Of a DNA stretch of 64,000 bases, positions 63,531-64,000 are shown in pieces. The position numbers and the translations under genes are program-made. The stretch lies in contig CBDDPZ010000008.1 of NCBI GenBank assembly GCA_965232575.1, positions 496,001 through 560,000 of the forward strand, in the 5' to 3' direction. Position 1 is the stretch's first letter. Every line of letters starts with the position of its first letter. The notes below the pieces were generated by a model. It had not been told where the DNA came from. It ran no database searches and saw only the letters and a list, made by a program, of their open reading frames with translations. The stretch is from Bin5 sp965232575 (GTDB lineage: Bacteria; Chloroflexota; Anaerolineae; Caldilineales; Caldilineaceae).

Positions 63531-64000
63531 ATGAATCGCCGTCTTCTCGTCTTCTTCATCCTCGTCAACGCCTTTGTCAGTTTGACGATTGCCGTGACCG
63601 TCGTTTGGATAGCGGAGCAGCGGCGGCCCAGGCCGGAGGAGTTGATTGTGCCGGCGACACCGGCGCCAGCGGTAGTTCTGATTGCAACGCCAACGGCCGG
63701 GGATGCGCAGACGGCCCAGGGGAGCGGCTCCTCTCCGTCCGCAACCCCTACAGCAGACGCGGTGCCGTCTGATCCGGGCGAGATGGAGATTTACACTGTC
63801 AAGGCCGGGGACAGTTTGTCGGCCATCGCTGCGCGCTTCGGCGTCTCTTCGAACAGGCTGCTGGAGATCAATGATCTGACCGATCCGAACCTGGTCTACA
63901 TTGGCCAGCGCTTGAAGATTCCCGCCTCTCAGCAGCAGGGTGGCGCGCCAGGAGGCGCCGCGGTCGGTCTGCCGCAACAGGGCCTGCAACTGCGTATCGA
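63531..64000 (+). CDS. LysM-domain protein, C-terminus cut by the window end
   Basis: 156 codons visible, open to the window edge. MNRRLLVFFILVNAFVSLTI and onward to IAEQRR is a single N-terminal membrane anchor or signal. A Pro/Thr/Ala-rich linker follows (residues about 38-80), then one LysM domain (YTVKAGDSLSAIAARFGVSS and LVYIGQRLKIP, about 86-132) that binds peptidoglycan. A Gln/Gly-rich stretch follows. Such Chloroflexota-like proteins often carry a C-terminal peptidase or bacterial SH3 domain beyond this point. Confidence 0.85.
   Translation, partial: MNRRLLVFFILVNAFVSLTIAVTVVWIAEQRRPRPEELIVPATPAPAVVLIATPTAGDAQTAQGSGSSPSATPTADAVPSDPGEMEIYTVKAGDSLSAIAARFGVSSNRLLEINDLTDPNLVYIGQRLKIPASQQQGGAPGGAAVGLPQQGLQLRI

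Overview
The window looks like a high-GC chromosome segment from a free-living or host-associated heterotroph, most plausibly a Chloroflexota (Caldilineales/Anaerolineae-like) bacterium. This is inference from gene content and style: many MalF/MalG/substrate-binding sugar ABC operons without ATPases, Gfo/Idh/MocA oxidoreductases, PhyH-family oxygenases, a RarA-fusion ATPase, and Pro/Thr-rich SH3 and LysM surface proteins. No rRNA, tRNA, insertion sequence or CRISPR array was seen.

Layout. 1-2730: the tail of an ATPase/DUF4276 pair (the ATPase carries an in-frame TGA), an HpaI-type aldolase and an orphan antitoxin. 2942-13630 (mostly minus strand): a carbohydrate locus with three Gfo/Idh/MocA oxidoreductases and two complete SBP-permease-permease sets. 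13631-17303: small, decayed accessory genes, including a frameshifted SH3 protein, an Excalibur-domain remnant and a HigB/HigA-type toxin-antitoxin locus with a wrecked toxin. 17519-31481 (plus strand): an IclR regulator followed by a third ABC set (both permeases frameshifted), CocE-type hydrolase, ceramidase-like protein, DRE-TIM metallolyase, NAD epimerase, SDR and a GH116-like glucosylceramidase.

31485-46013: a defence island on the minus strand, bracketed by two PhyH paralogues. It contains an SNF2/DUF3883 helicase with its own N-terminal HTH, a retropepsin-like protease, a DUF1156 adenine methylase broken by four frameshifts, an AT-rich FRG-TPR gene broken by three single-base insertions, and a DUF499 (BrxC/PglY-like) ATPase. 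A near-consensus promoter carrying a perfect palindrome drives the helicase. 46280-51318: a fourth ABC set with a PhyH protein and a small unknown partner.

51486-64000: housekeeping. Zinc-ribbon protein, membrane protein, zinc metallopeptidase, MurJ, FmdB, M23-like protein, an AT-rich stretch plus a cluster of DnaA-box-like 9-mers (candidate oriC), RarA fusion, SecA and a partial LysM protein.

How the genes work together. The ABC sets, oxidoreductases, aldolase, DRE-TIM enzyme and GH116/ceramidase-like proteins suggest import and stepwise oxidation of sugars or glycolipid-derived material. The four transporters must borrow an ATPase encoded elsewhere. Single-base indels and nonsense codons sit almost only in accessory genes, while all long housekeeping genes are open, which argues for genuine gene decay over uniform sequencing error.
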